Positions 38,801-47,122 are shown, counted from the stretch's first letter. The stretch: DNA of 64,000 bases from AC-43 sp963728855 (GCA_963728855.1 CAVSLN010000009.1:1-64000); one strand, 5' to 3'. A program made the numbers and translations. The notes: generated from the letters alone by a model not told the origin.

Positions 38801-39342
38801 GACCAGCTCGCGGGGCCGTACGGGTCGGCTGGAGCCGGGGGCGGGCCGGTGCCGGCCGCGGCTTCGGCGAAGGCCGGAGCGCCAGCTTCCGGAGCCGGGG
38901 TCCAGCTGGGGCCGTACGGGTCGGCGGGGTCGGGTGCGGGGCCGGCCGGCGACTCCGGTCCGGACGGCCAGGGCTCGCCCGGTGCCGGATCCTCGGGCGC
39001 GGCCGGCCGGCCCTCAGGCGATCCGGGCTGGGAGGGCCACGAGGTGGGTTCGGCGGGCGGCTCCGGCTGGGAGGGCCACGAGACTGGTTCGGCGGGCGGC
39101 TCGGGTGCCGTGCCCGGGTCACCGGACTCGTCCGGTGGGCGGGAGGCGCTCGGCCACAGGGTGCCGGCGGCGGGTGGCGCCGGCATCTCGAACGGCTCGG
39201 GTTCCGGCTCGGCAGGGATTTCGTCGGGGAGCTGCGTTCCTACCGGTGGTGGCGGCGCCAGCGGCGGCAGGCCGTCCTCAGCGTCCGGCGCGGGCGGTAC
39301 CGCGGCGGACGGTCCCTCCCGGTATGCGTTTCGCTCGTCCAT
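35890..39342 (-). CDS. large Pro/Glu/Trp-rich repeat protein with C-terminal membrane anchor
   Basis: 1150 residues, nearly all low complexity. Residues ~1-230 are Pro/Glu/Gly-rich. Residues ~240-520 are tandem variants of PWEPEPAAESK and QWEAQPAAE. Residues ~530-1090 are long Pro-rich tracts (PPPPPPGPAPQPP, PFSTPPFSTP). The C-terminus is a single hydrophobic helix (AVVIIMVVVCILVVAGLAGV) followed by only ~9 residues, so the protein is tail-anchored with a cytoplasmic disordered body. I recognise no catalytic domain. The uninterrupted frame supports it being real. A cell-envelope or divisome scaffold is a guess. Confidence 0.75.
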   Translation of the reverse strand: MDERNAYREGPSAAVPPAPDAEDGLPPLAPPPPVGTQLPDEIPAEPEPEPFEMPAPPAAGTLWPSASRPPDESGDPGTAPEPPAEPVSWPSQPEPPAEPTSWPSQPGSPEGRPAAPEDPAPGEPWPSGPESPAGPAPDPADPYGPSWTPAPEAGAPAFAEAAAGTGPPPAPADPYGPASWSPAAETGTRDAEQEAASPPPWQPAPAPGRAPWDFAPTAWPGRDEPLGHDEPYADEPPADRPVADQPVAVEPGVYQREPAGAGDPTPDSAESKPWERRPTAEPNQWEAQPAAEPQWEAQPAAEPQWEAQPDAERNQWEAQPAAERNQWEPESAAAPKPWEPRPAAESKPWEQQPAAESKPWEPEPAPAAAPEPMPWEPASAAAAERQPWEPEPAADSKPWEPEPAPTSPPEPMPWQPAPTAAAERQPWEPEPAADSKPWEPEPAAERQSWEPEPAAEPKPWEPQPAAAERRPWEAEPPAEPQPWQLPSAAPATPAVQPEPWQLNAAPIPPTEPEVRTERSVQRLPWVPEPPAASPAVEFDLSPQLTEPPAVEPSAAEQVPGPEPVPAEPQRAAGVVGRASVRTAEPPPAEVPVLPASTGTYRAGELSRPAEPEPPVPVVPAAAVAPPPPAPAPYTPPPAPFTPVPAAPDASGELPRRQPTPPSVPAPTAYAPPVVPEPTVLPVPPAPAPPPVPEPRGAGDAYRPPRTGADSPWAAFAQPWLEKDPAPQPPAPAMPPVPPAAPLAPPVMPPPMTVMPPTAPPTPPPVEPARAPEPRAAEAGRASVARASASVGTPGQPSVHEVAALLGQRTPTPEPRVYRSAAVNAPEPPAPAEPPAPPQPPEPALPPEPQQPPEPPSPGPLPSPFPQPAPVPPLPEPPPPHPYPPYPPGPPPEPGPVPPAPPQPPPPPPPGPAPQPPFPPPPPSVEGAARPQQYGNLATQAPVATQAAVAEAAVPAGALPVWPPSAPPVGSGYEPRTGPTILPSAIPDPAPLSSPPTSAPPLSTPPFSTPPFSTPTAAPSPAPVPPDPASQGGQPMWPPTNEAPPSTSSQYGEWARRQRPQGTVYGGSAPSFDPGAGPAAGYRPAGIGSSLDSGSLEVSGSLTGHILAQGRPDTPEERSSGSRAVVIIMVVVCILVVAGLAGVIAYLAKVF

Positions 39343-39503
39343 GGCAGTCTCCCAGCTTGTCCCCGCGCACCACCCGGCCTGCGTGGCGACGGACCCGAGG
39401 CGCCTCGTGCCCGGCGCACCTCGGATTCACCGTGCCATATCCGAACCAGTCCGCACAGTGGACCCCGGGTACGCGTCTACGCGCCGGTTGCGACGATACG
39501 GGG

Positions 39504-40949
39504 TCAAGGCGTACCCGTGGGGCTCCCGCCGGACGACTGCGAAGCCGCGGCGGACGAGGCCGCGGCGGACGAGTTGACCGGCGGGGCCGGTGTCGGGGAC
39601 GGCAGGGTGTGGGGTGTGCCGGACGGCAGGGACGACCCTGAGCTGGACGGCGAGGCGGAGCCGCTGGACGGCGACGTGCTGGACGGGGGGCCGGTCGGGC
39701 TGGGCGACTGCGACCGGCTGGGGCTCGGCGAGTGCGTCGGGCTGGGGCTGGGGCCGGGGCTCGGCGGCGCGGGTATGGCGTCGACCACCCGGGTCGCGCC
39801 GAAGAACGCCGACCACCAGACTGTCGCGATCTTGACTACGTCGCCCGTGGTGGGCGCCTCGACCATCTTCCCGCCGCCGAGGTAGATGCCGACGTGGGAG
39901 ATCGTGGTCCAGTCGGTACGGCTGGTGGTGCTGAAGAACAGCAGGTCACCCGGGATGATCTGGCTCACCGGTACGGGCTTCGTGGCGTGGTACTGGTCGG
40001 CGGCCACGCGCGGCAGCGGGCCGGTGTAGTGCGCCTGGTGGTACGACCAGTAGACGAGGCCGGAGCAGTCGAAGGCGTCCGGCCCTTCCGCCCCCCAGAG
40101 GTACGGCTTGCCGAGCTTGCTGAGTGCGGCCCGGACCGCGGCCAGCGCGATCGGGTTCGGGGTGAGCCCGTTAACGCTGGTGCCCGGGCCGAACTGGCTG
40201 GCCAGCGCGTTGTCGGTGGCCTCCTGAGCGGCTTCCGCGTCGGCGACCGCCTTGCTGTTGCGGGCGCGCAGGTCGGCCAGCGCGGTCGACTTCTGGGCGT
40301 GGTCGGCGGCGAGCGTCGCCTGCCGGGCGGCCAGCTGCTGGTCATTGGCGAGGGCCGCCTGGTAGGCGGCGTACGAGGACTGCTCGAGCTGGGCCGCCTT
40401 GGTCGCGTCCTGGGCGGCGGTCTGGTTGCCGCCGGTGCCCGTACTTTCCTCGAAGCCCGGAGCGAGCTCGCCGAGCTGGTGCAGGTCGTTGGCGTACTCG
40501 CTGTAGGGGCCGAGCCCGGTGGCGTTCTTGTAAGCCTGGGCGGCCGCGTTGTCGGCGCGCTGGCGCGCCTGGGCGGCCTGGGTGGACGCGTCGACCCAGG
40601 CCTGGTACGTCGTCCGGATGGCCTGCTGCGCCGCGACGACATCCTCGTTGAGCTTGGTCAGCTGCTCGCCGAGCGCCTCGACCTGGGCCGCCTGCGTGAG
40701 GATCTGGCTGCCCATCGGCCCGGCGACCGGGGTGGCGGGTGTCGTAGCGCCCGTCCGGCCGGTGCCCGGGTCGAGTGGCGCGGAGGCCACCGGCGGCGCG
40801 CCGGGATCGGGGATGCCGCCCGGTCCGCCCGGATCGGCGTATGCCGGAGCGGCGACCAGCAGGCACAACGTGCTGCACGCCAGCACCGACCACGCGACCG
40901 GTCGTACCCCCTGGCGTGCCCCGCGAACCGGCCGCACCCGCTTGCTCAT
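39504..40949 (-). CDS. NlpC/P60-family peptidoglycan endopeptidase
   Basis: 481 residues. Signal peptide (VAWSVLACSTLCLLVAAPAYA, residues ~18-38), a Pro/Gly linker, a coiled-coil region (about 80-270), then the NlpC/P60 domain. Its catalytic Cys is in DAFDCSGLVYWSY and its His in TISHVGIYLGGGKMVEAP. The tail of ~90 residues is Ser/Pro-rich and disordered. The layout matches RipA-like hydrolases that cut peptidoglycan stem peptides during division; the coiled coil probably restrains activity. Confidence 0.93.
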   Translation of the reverse strand: MSKRVRPVRGARQGVRPVAWSVLACSTLCLLVAAPAYADPGGPGGIPDPGAPPVASAPLDPGTGRTGATTPATPVAGPMGSQILTQAAQVEALGEQLTKLNEDVVAAQQAIRTTYQAWVDASTQAAQARQRADNAAAQAYKNATGLGPYSEYANDLHQLGELAPGFEESTGTGGNQTAAQDATKAAQLEQSSYAAYQAALANDQQLAARQATLAADHAQKSTALADLRARNSKAVADAEAAQEATDNALASQFGPGTSVNGLTPNPIALAAVRAALSKLGKPYLWGAEGPDAFDCSGLVYWSYHQAHYTGPLPRVAADQYHATKPVPVSQIIPGDLLFFSTTSRTDWTTISHVGIYLGGGKMVEAPTTGDVVKIATVWWSAFFGATRVVDAIPAPPSPGPSPSPTHSPSPSRSQSPSPTGPPSSTSPSSGSASPSSSGSSLPSGTPHTLPSPTPAPPVNSSAAASSAAASQSSGGSPTGTP

Positions 40950-41164
40950 CCCACCGCCCCTATGCCCGGTCCCACGCCTACGTTTGTCCTACCGCACCGA
41001 AGTGAGGCTGTCACCCGGATGCCGGATAACGGATTGCTGGGTATGGACAAACGCCTGGTGTACCGCGTGGACAAAGCGGGCACGTTCCGGAGACCCGGGA
41101 GCTGCCCCAACGGGCAGCGGACGTACAGTCGTGGGCGGGTACCGCGAGGCGAGAGGTGGCGAGG

Positions 41165-42334
41165 GTGGACGCCGGACGGAAGCGTGAGCTCGAAGCGAAG
41201 GTGTACGCCGGCGAGCGGCTGTCCCGCGCGGACGGGGTCGACCTGTACGACAGCGACGACCTGGCCTGGCTCGGCCGGCTCGCCCACCACGTCCGTACGG
41301 AGCGCAACCGCGACCGGGTGATGTTCAACGTCAACCGGCACCTGAACCTGACCAACGTCTGCTCCGCATCCTGCGCGTACTGCTCGTTCCAGCGCAAGCC
41401 CGGGGAGAAGGACGCGTACACGATGCGCGTGGAGGAGGCCGTCGCCAAGGCCAAGGAGATGGAGGACGAGCGGCTCACCGAGCTGCACATCGTCAACGGC
41501 CTGCACCCGACGCTGCCGTGGAAGTACTACCCGCGTGTCCTGCGCGAGCTGAAGGCGGCGCTGCCGGGCGTGTCGCTCAAGTGCTTCACCGCGACCGAGA
41601 TCCACTGGTTCGAGAAGATCTCCGGGCTGCCCGCCGACCAGATCCTCGACGAGCTGATGGACGCCGGGCTGGAATCGCTGACCGGGGGCGGCGCGGAGAT
41701 CTTCGACTGGGAGGTCCGCCAGCACATCGTGGACCACGCCACCCACTGGGAGGACTGGTCGCGCATCCACCGGCTCGCCCACGGCAAGGGCATGAAGACC
41801 CCGAGCACCATGCTGTACGGGCACGTCGAGGAGCACCGGCACCGGGTGGACCACGTGCTGCGCCTGCGCGAGCTGCAGGACGAGACCGGGGGCTTCGCCG
41901 TCTTCATCCCGCTGCGGTACCAGCACGACTTCGTCGACTCGGCGGACGGTAAGATCCGCAACCGGCTCCAGGAGCGCACCACGATGGCCGCCCCGGCCGA
42001 GTCGCTCAAGACCTTCGCGGTGTCCCGGCTGCTGCTCGACAACGTGCCGCACGTCAAGTGCTTCTGGGTCATGCACGGGCTGTCCGTCGCCCAGCTCTCC
42101 CTCAACTTCGGGGTGGACGACCTGGACGGCTCGGTGGTCGAGTACAAGATCACCCATGACGCGGACCACTACGGTACGCCCGACCGGATGGGCCGCGACG
42201 ACCTGCTGCACCTCATCTGGGACGCGGGCTTCCGGCCGGTCGAGCGCAACACCCGGTACGAGGTCGTCCGCGAGTACGACGCGCCGACCCCGCTCGCGCG
42301 GCGCCGCGCCGAGCCGCAACAGGTGTGGGCATGA
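41165..42334 (+). CDS. mqnE: aminofutalosine synthase MqnE (radical SAM)
   Basis: 389 residues from the GTG at 41165, which is 8 bases after GAGAGG; a GTG at 41156 is an alternative. The radical SAM cluster motif is in LTNVCSASCAYCSFQRKPGE. Other landmarks are ELHIVNGLHPTLPWKYYPR, LKCFTATEIHWFEKIS and ESLTGGGAEIF. The enzyme adds SAM-derived adenosyl to 3-(1-carboxyvinyloxy)benzoate made by MqnA. It is distinguished from MqnC by these motifs; MqnC is at the right edge. The stop overlaps an 11-codon repeat-derived reading frame. Confidence 0.93.
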   Translation: MDAGRKRELEAKVYAGERLSRADGVDLYDSDDLAWLGRLAHHVRTERNRDRVMFNVNRHLNLTNVCSASCAYCSFQRKPGEKDAYTMRVEEAVAKAKEMEDERLTELHIVNGLHPTLPWKYYPRVLRELKAALPGVSLKCFTATEIHWFEKISGLPADQILDELMDAGLESLTGGGAEIFDWEVRQHIVDHATHWEDWSRIHRLAHGKGMKTPSTMLYGHVEEHRHRVDHVLRLRELQDETGGFAVFIPLRYQHDFVDSADGKIRNRLQERTTMAAPAESLKTFAVSRLLLDNVPHVKCFWVMHGLSVAQLSLNFGVDDLDGSVVEYKITHDADHYGTPDRMGRDDLLHLIWDAGFRPVERNTRYEVVREYDAPTPLARRRAEPQQVWA

Positions 42335-42366
42335 GTCCCGCCGAGAGCTTGCGGGTCGGCGCATGA
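42331..42366 (+). repeat. 32-bp start-codon duplication creating an 11-codon leader frame
   Basis: ATGAGTCCCGCC occurs at 42331 and again at 42363, the true DUF4229 start. The 20-base core GAGAGCTTGCGGGTCGGCGC lies between them. The upstream ATG reads MSPAESLRVGA and stops with a TGA that overlaps the second ATG, so coupling from mqnE into the DUF4229 gene is preserved. The core is the same as in the 11165 tandem repeat. Confidence 0.85.
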
Positions 42367-42617
42367 GTCCCGCCGTCAAGTACACGCTCGGCCGCGTCGG
42401 GCTCTTCGTCGCGTGCGCGCTGGTCCTCGCGCCGACCCCGCTCAACCTGTTCCTCAAGCTGATGATCGCGCTGGTCGTGTCGTTCGGACTGCAGTTCGTC
42501 CTGCTGCGCAGGTGGCGCCAGCAGATGATCGGCCAGGTCGACCAGGCGATGACCCGGCGCAAGCAGGAGAAGGAGAACCTGCGCGCCGCGCTCGCGGGTG
42601 AGGACGACGAGGACTGA
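42363..42617 (+). CDS. DUF4229 small membrane protein
   Basis: 84 residues with two hydrophobic helices (VGLFVACALVLAPTPLNLFL and KLMIALVVSFGLQFVLL), followed by a basic cytoplasmic tail (RRWRQQMIGQVDQAMTRRKQ, then EKENLRAALAG) ending in acidic EDDED. This is the usual form of DUF4229 proteins, which commonly follow menaquinone genes in actinobacteria; their function is unknown. Confidence 0.88.
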   Translation: MSPAVKYTLGRVGLFVACALVLAPTPLNLFLKLMIALVVSFGLQFVLLRRWRQQMIGQVDQAMTRRKQEKENLRAALAGEDDED

Positions 42618-42639
42618 CCCCCGGTCGGCCTGGTCAGAG

Positions 42640-42775
42640 CCGGGGGTTACCGTCTAACCGATCGTTCGGCAGCGAATCCGGTGGGAACCCGGCGCTGTCC
42701 CGCAACTGCGATGCCCCGAGCGCCCGGTGCCCGGGGACGAGCCAGGTCGCCTGCCAACGGTCGCGAACCCGCGCT
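42640..42775 (+). ncRNA. cobalamin (AdoCbl-type) riboswitch
   Basis: Conserved class features are visible in order: GGTGGGAACCCGGCGCTGTC, then CCGCAACTGCGA (core J6/3 region), a GC-rich P8-like hairpin, and the B12 box GAGCCAGGTCGCCTGCC. It precedes a BtuF-like lipoprotein gene. Downstream, GGGCGGG (about 42795) can pair with CCCGCCC (about 42835) just before the ribosome binding site CAGGAGG. This suggests control of translation initiation. Confidence 0.9.
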
Positions 42776-42854
42776 CTCGCGGAAGGGCGCCTCGCGGGCG
42801 GGCTCCCCGGTACTCCCGTCGGCGAAGCACCACCCCCGCCCGACAGGAGGAACG

Positions 42855-43796
42855 ATGGGCAGACGTACCGACGCACTGGTCCTGGCGGTCTTAGCCACCG
42901 CGGGCCTCGCGCTGGCCGGCTGCGGCTCGACCCCGGCGCCGGCCCCCGCCCCGTCCAGCGCCGCCGCCTTCCCGGCGATGGCCGGTGGCGTCACGCTCAA
43001 GCAGCGGCCCACGCACGTCGTGTCGCTGTCTCCGACGGCCACCGAGATGCTCTTCGCGATCGGCGCGGGCAGCCAGGTGACCGCGGTGGACGACCAGTCC
43101 GACTACCCGGCCGACGCGCCGAGGACCAACCTGTCCGGCTACAAGCCGAACGCCGAGGCGATCGCGGCCAAGAGCCCGGACCTGGTGGTGATCTCGGAGG
43201 ACACCGACAAGATCAAGGATCAGCTGACCGCGCTGAAGATCCCGGTCTACCAGGCGCCGGCCGCCCGTACGCTGGACGACACGTACGCGCAGCTGGGCGA
43301 CCTCGGTGTGCTGACCGGGCACGGGCCGGAGGCCGGTACGCAGGTGCGGCGGCTCAAGGACACGGTCGCGGCCCTGGTGAAGTCGGTACCGAAGCGGGCC
43401 AAGCCGCTGACCTACTACTACGAGCTGGACCCGACGCTCTACTCGGTGACCTCGAAGACCTTCATCGGTTCGCTGTTCACGCTCGTCGGCCTGACCAACA
43501 TCGCCGACGCGGCCGACGCGCAGGGCAAGTCCGGCGGGTACCCGCAGCTCTCGGCGGAGGCCGTGGTGCAGGCCAACCCGGACCTGATCTTCCTGGCCGA
43601 CACCGTGTGCTGCAAGCAGGCGCTGGACACCGTCAAGGCGCGGGCCGGCTGGTCGGGTCTGACCGCGGTACGGACCGGCCAGGTGGTCACGCTCAACGAC
43701 AGCATCGCCTCGCGGTGGGGCCCGCGGGTGGCCGACCTGCTCAACGCGATCACCGACGCGGTCATCCGGGTTCCCACCCCGTCGCCCAGCGCGTGA
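42855..43796 (+). CDS. BtuF-like cobalamin ABC transporter substrate-binding lipoprotein
   Basis: 313 residues, ATG with GGAGG. The lipoprotein signal has its Cys in LALAGCGSTP (about residue 23). The class III periplasmic-binding fold is shown by RPTHVVSLSPTATEMLFAIG, NLSGYKPNAEAIAAKSPDLV, a long central helix and a second lobe with ANPDLIFLADTVCCKQ. The upstream B12 riboswitch makes a corrinoid the likely ligand. The permease gene that should follow is only a 64-residue stub. Confidence 0.9.
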   Translation: MGRRTDALVLAVLATAGLALAGCGSTPAPAPAPSSAAAFPAMAGGVTLKQRPTHVVSLSPTATEMLFAIGAGSQVTAVDDQSDYPADAPRTNLSGYKPNAEAIAAKSPDLVVISEDTDKIKDQLTALKIPVYQAPAARTLDDTYAQLGDLGVLTGHGPEAGTQVRRLKDTVAALVKSVPKRAKPLTYYYELDPTLYSVTSKTFIGSLFTLVGLTNIADAADAQGKSGGYPQLSAEAVVQANPDLIFLADTVCCKQALDTVKARAGWSGLTAVRTGQVVTLNDSIASRWGPRVADLLNAITDAVIRVPTPSPSA

Positions 43797-43987
43797 CGAT
43801 CGGCGTCCAGCCGAACTCCCGGGCCGCGGGCGCGGACCCGGCCGGGCGGGTGGTCGCCCGGCCGGGGCGGCTGACGGTGGGCTGGCTGCTGGCGGGCGTT
43901 GCGGCGGTACTGGTGGCCACCGTGGCCGGGCTGGCTCTCGGGCCGGTCCGGCTGAGCCCGCTCGTGGTGCCTATCCGGGCATCGTGA
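43793..43987 (+). pseudogene. truncated FecCD/BtuC-type permease, N-terminal stub
   Basis: The GTG start overlaps the btuF-like stop (GTGA), exactly where the permease of the transporter is expected. The 64 codons read as a Gly/Ala-rich leader and the first membrane helix (VGWLLAGVAAVLVATVAGLA) with the family phrase LGPVRLSPL. The frame then ends inside the 3' end of the convergent VOC gene. The remaining ~270 codons and the ATPase gene are absent. Confidence 0.75.
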
Positions 43988-44738
43988 TGATCGAGAAGTA
44001 CGCACCGGTGGAGTCGCCGACCACGGCGAAGCGCCCGATCCCGGGGATGTCCGTCGACGGTACGGACACCGACCCGCCCAGCTCCGTGACGCGCGCACCG
44101 GCCGCGTCGACGTCCTCGACCGTGAAGTAGACCATCCAGTGGTCCGGTAGCTCGGCCGGCCACTGGTCGCCGGTCATCGACATCATCCCGGCCACCGACC
44201 GCCCGTCGAGCTGGAACTCGACGTACGGCATCTCCGGGTCCCCGCTGGTCCTGGGCGCCCAGCCGAGCACCCGGCCGTAGAACTCGATGGCGGCCTCGGT
44301 GTCCCGCGACATCAGCTCGTTCCACGAGAACGCGTCGGGCTCGTTGACCACCCGCGCGCCGATGAACTTCCGCGCCTGCCAGACCGAGAACGGGGTACCG
44401 GTGGAGTCCAGGTAGACCGCCATCCGGCCCTGGTCGAACACGTCGAACGGGGCCATCAGCACCTTGCCGCCGGCCGACTCGACCTTGCGGGTGGTCTCCT
44501 CGGCGTCGGTGGTCGCGGCGTACCACGTCCAGGCCGGTGGCTGGCCCTCGCTCATCAGCGGGCCGACCGCGGCCACCGGGTCGTCGCCCTTGTGGAAGAT
44601 CGTGTACCCGCCCGACTCCGGGGCGGAGTGCGAAGTCCAGCCGAACAGCGCGGTGTAGAACGCGGTGGACGCCGCGATGTCCGGCGACGCGAGATCCACC
44701 CAGCAGGGCGTGCCGGGCCGGTACTCAGTGACCTTCAT
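43971..44738 (-). CDS. VOC-family protein with two glyoxalase-like domains
   Basis: 255 residues forming two VOC modules (about 5-125 and 130-250). Module one: CWVDLASPDIAASTAFYTAL with FGW. Module two: FSWNELMSRDTEAAIEFYGR with VLGWAP, and WMVYFTVEDVDAAGARVTEL. This is the common actinobacterial two-domain VOC protein related to bleomycin-resistance/dioxygenase folds and to a hydroxylase subfamily; the substrate is unknown. Its last codons overlap the permease stub. Confidence 0.9.
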   Translation of the reverse strand: MKVTEYRPGTPCWVDLASPDIAASTAFYTALFGWTSHSAPESGGYTIFHKGDDPVAAVGPLMSEGQPPAWTWYAATTDAEETTRKVESAGGKVLMAPFDVFDQGRMAVYLDSTGTPFSVWQARKFIGARVVNEPDAFSWNELMSRDTEAAIEFYGRVLGWAPRTSGDPEMPYVEFQLDGRSVAGMMSMTGDQWPAELPDHWMVYFTVEDVDAAGARVTELGGSVSVPSTDIPGIGRFAVVGDSTGAYFSIITMPG

Positions 44739-44888
44739 ACCTCTCCCCTCTCCGAGAGCATCCTGGCATCCGGCGTGGAGGTTCCGCGCCGGTATCGCCG
44801 GGCCGGTTCGGGCGGTGCTGACTGGCCGATCGGCCCGCCCGGGACGCCGGGCCGGACAGGCCGAAGCGCGACAGGCCGGTCACCGTGC

Positions 44889-46970
44889 TCATCCCGTGAG
44901 CGGGGCGGGCAGCGGCTCCCGGTGCAGCACGGCGAGGCGGGACACCGCGCGGGTGAGCACGACGTACAGGCGGTGCAGCCCGCGCGGTTCGGCCGCCACG
45001 ATGGCGGCCGGCTCCACGACGACGACGTGGTCGTACTCGAGGCCCTTGGCGAGCGTCGCGGGCAGTACGGTCACCCGCTCCTCCTCCTCGGCCGTACCGA
45101 CGTCGACCCCGGCCGCCCGGAGTGCGGCGGTCAGCTCCGGTACGGCCCCGTCGGCCGCGATCACGCCGACCGAACCGTCCTGCTCCAGCGCGGAGAGCAC
45201 CTCGGTGACGGTCTGCTCGACCAGGTTCGCGACCCGGGCGATGCGCAGCCAGCCGTCGTGCCGCAGCGACCGGGCCTCGGGTACGGCGACGCCGAGCGCG
45301 GGCAGCAGCCGGTTGGCCAGGTCCACCACCGCGTCCGGTACCCGGAACCCGATGGTCAGCGGCACCACCGGCGTGCCCGGCTTGCCGAGGTGGGCCAGCG
45401 TGGTGGTCCAGTCGGTCGCGGCCCACGGCGCCGTACCCTGCGCCAGGTCGCCGAGCAGCGTCACCGACCCGTGCCCGCAGCGCCGCGCGACCGCCCGTAG
45501 CTGCATCGGCGACAGGTCCTGCGCCTCGTCCACGACGATGTGCCCGAAGCTGGGCAGCCGGTCGATCAGCCCGGCCGCCTCGTCGATCAGTACGGCATCG
45601 GCCGCGCTCCAGCGGGCGGCCTTCACCGAACGCGGTGGCTTGGTCCAGCGGATCGCCGCCTGCTCCTCCCCGGTCAGGATGGCGGCCGCCGCGCCGGACG
45701 GGTCGGTGAGCACCCCTGCGACCAGCGCCTCCGGGGTGACCGCCGGCCAGGCTTCGTCGAGGAACCCGGTGACCGGCGCGGAACGGCCCATCCGGCGTAC
45801 CCACGCCTCGCCCGGCGAGTCCCCGCTGCGCGCCTCGGCCTGCCGTTGCAGGAGCGCGACCACCCGGGCCCGTACCCGCTCCCGGCCGATCGCGTGCGGC
45901 GGCCGCTCCCGGCGCACGTCGTCGACGACCCGGCGCAGCACCTCCTCCGAGAGCCGCCAGCGGTACGAGCCGTCGGAGACCACGATCGGCTGGGTCGGCT
46001 TGCGGACGTACCGGCCCAGCGCCCGGGCGAGTACGTCCGCCATCCGCCCGTCGTGCTTCACGAGCTGCGCTTCGTGGGAGTCTTCAGAGCGCGGGGCCAA
46101 ACCGAGCAGATCGTCCACTGTGGACTGGGTGACGTCCAGCTCGCCGAGCGCCGGTAGGACGGCCGCGATGTAGTGCAGGAAGGCGCGGTTCGGTCCGATG
46201 ATCAGTACGCCGGAACGGCGCAGCCGCTCCCGGTGTACGTATAGCAGGTACGCGGCGCGGTGCAGCCCGACAGCCGTCTTGCCCGTACCGGGCGCGCCCT
46301 GCACGCATACCGAGTCCTCGATCGACGCCCGGACCAGCTCGTCCTGCTCGGGCTGGATGGTGGCGACGATGTCGCGCATCGGCCCGACCCGGGGCCGCTC
46401 GATCTCCTGGGTCAGGATCCGGGAGGCGGTGCCGAGCTCCTCGCCGCGGTCGAGGTGCTCGTCCTCGAAGCTGGTCAGCAGGCCGGCCGAGAAGCCGAAC
46501 CGTCGCCGGGTGGCGACGCCCTGCGGGTCCCGTACGGACGCCCGGTAGAACGCCCGGGACAGTGGCGCCCGCCAGTCCAGGACGAGCGGCTCACCCCGGT
46601 CGTCGGTGACGTGCCGGCGGCCGATGTGGTAGCCCGCCTCGTCGTGGGCCGGCACTTGGGCCGGACCAGCAGGCTGGCGCTCGTCGTGGGCCGGCACTTG
46701 GGCCGGACCAGCAGGCTGGCGCTCGTCAGCGAGCTCCAGTTTGCCGAAGAACAGCGGGGTACTCGGGTCGTCGGCCAGCTCGGCGACCCGGCGGGCCAGG
46801 GTACGGCCGAGGGTCTCCGCGCTGTACGCGTCCCCGGCCACGTCCTCGCCGGTGGCGAACAGCGCCCGCGCGTGCTCGCGCATCCGGCGCAGGGCCGCCC
46901 GGGACACGGCGAGGTGCTCCCGTTCGGCAGTGAGCTCATCTTCCAGGGACAGGTGGGCGTGCAGGGCCAT
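44889..46970 (-). CDS. HelD-like SF1 helicase (RNA polymerase-associated ATPase)
   Basis: 693 residues. An N-terminal coiled coil (SLEDELTAEREHLAVSRAAL, then RRMREHARAL) is followed by GRRHVTDDRGEPLVLDWRAP, typical of actinobacterial HelD, then Walker A VQGAPGTGKTAVGLHRAAYL, Walker B HIVVDEAQDLSPMQLRA, and late motifs KGLEYDHVVVVEP and HRLYVVLTRAVSRL. HelD releases stalled RNA polymerase, and relatives protect against rifamycins. Near residues 80-107 a 14-residue segment (DERQPAGPAQVPAH) is present twice in tandem, between the coiled coil and the core. Confidence 0.88.
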   Translation of the reverse strand: MALHAHLSLEDELTAEREHLAVSRAALRRMREHARALFATGEDVAGDAYSAETLGRTLARRVAELADDPSTPLFFGKLELADERQPAGPAQVPAHDERQPAGPAQVPAHDEAGYHIGRRHVTDDRGEPLVLDWRAPLSRAFYRASVRDPQGVATRRRFGFSAGLLTSFEDEHLDRGEELGTASRILTQEIERPRVGPMRDIVATIQPEQDELVRASIEDSVCVQGAPGTGKTAVGLHRAAYLLYVHRERLRRSGVLIIGPNRAFLHYIAAVLPALGELDVTQSTVDDLLGLAPRSEDSHEAQLVKHDGRMADVLARALGRYVRKPTQPIVVSDGSYRWRLSEEVLRRVVDDVRRERPPHAIGRERVRARVVALLQRQAEARSGDSPGEAWVRRMGRSAPVTGFLDEAWPAVTPEALVAGVLTDPSGAAAAILTGEEQAAIRWTKPPRSVKAARWSAADAVLIDEAAGLIDRLPSFGHIVVDEAQDLSPMQLRAVARRCGHGSVTLLGDLAQGTAPWAATDWTTTLAHLGKPGTPVVPLTIGFRVPDAVVDLANRLLPALGVAVPEARSLRHDGWLRIARVANLVEQTVTEVLSALEQDGSVGVIAADGAVPELTAALRAAGVDVGTAEEEERVTVLPATLAKGLEYDHVVVVEPAAIVAAEPRGLHRLYVVLTRAVSRLAVLHREPLPAPLTG
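46638..46721. repeat. in-frame 42-bp tandem duplication inside the HelD gene
   Basis: Two identical units at 46638-46679 and 46680-46721, each encoding DERQPAGPAQVPAH on the minus strand. The flanking residues DE suggest that the original sequence read ELADEAGYHIGRRH, so both copies are insertions. Confidence 0.9.
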
Positions 46971-47122
46971 CCGACGTGCTCCTCGACGTGGGAAGAACGC
47001 TGCCGCTCGCGTTTCCGACCCGGTGGGGGTCGGCGCGGGACGTCCGCTGCGGTGCTACTCACCGCGGCCGTCTGGCGGGAGCGGAAAGTCTACGCCCGGT
47101 GTGCCGGTGAGGCAGCCCATTT

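Noticed and set aside
36703..39885. Several long plus-strand frames rich in Gly/Arg opposite the 1150-residue protein
   Set aside because: They reflect the GC-skewed proline codons of the minus-strand gene; none has a start region or domain.
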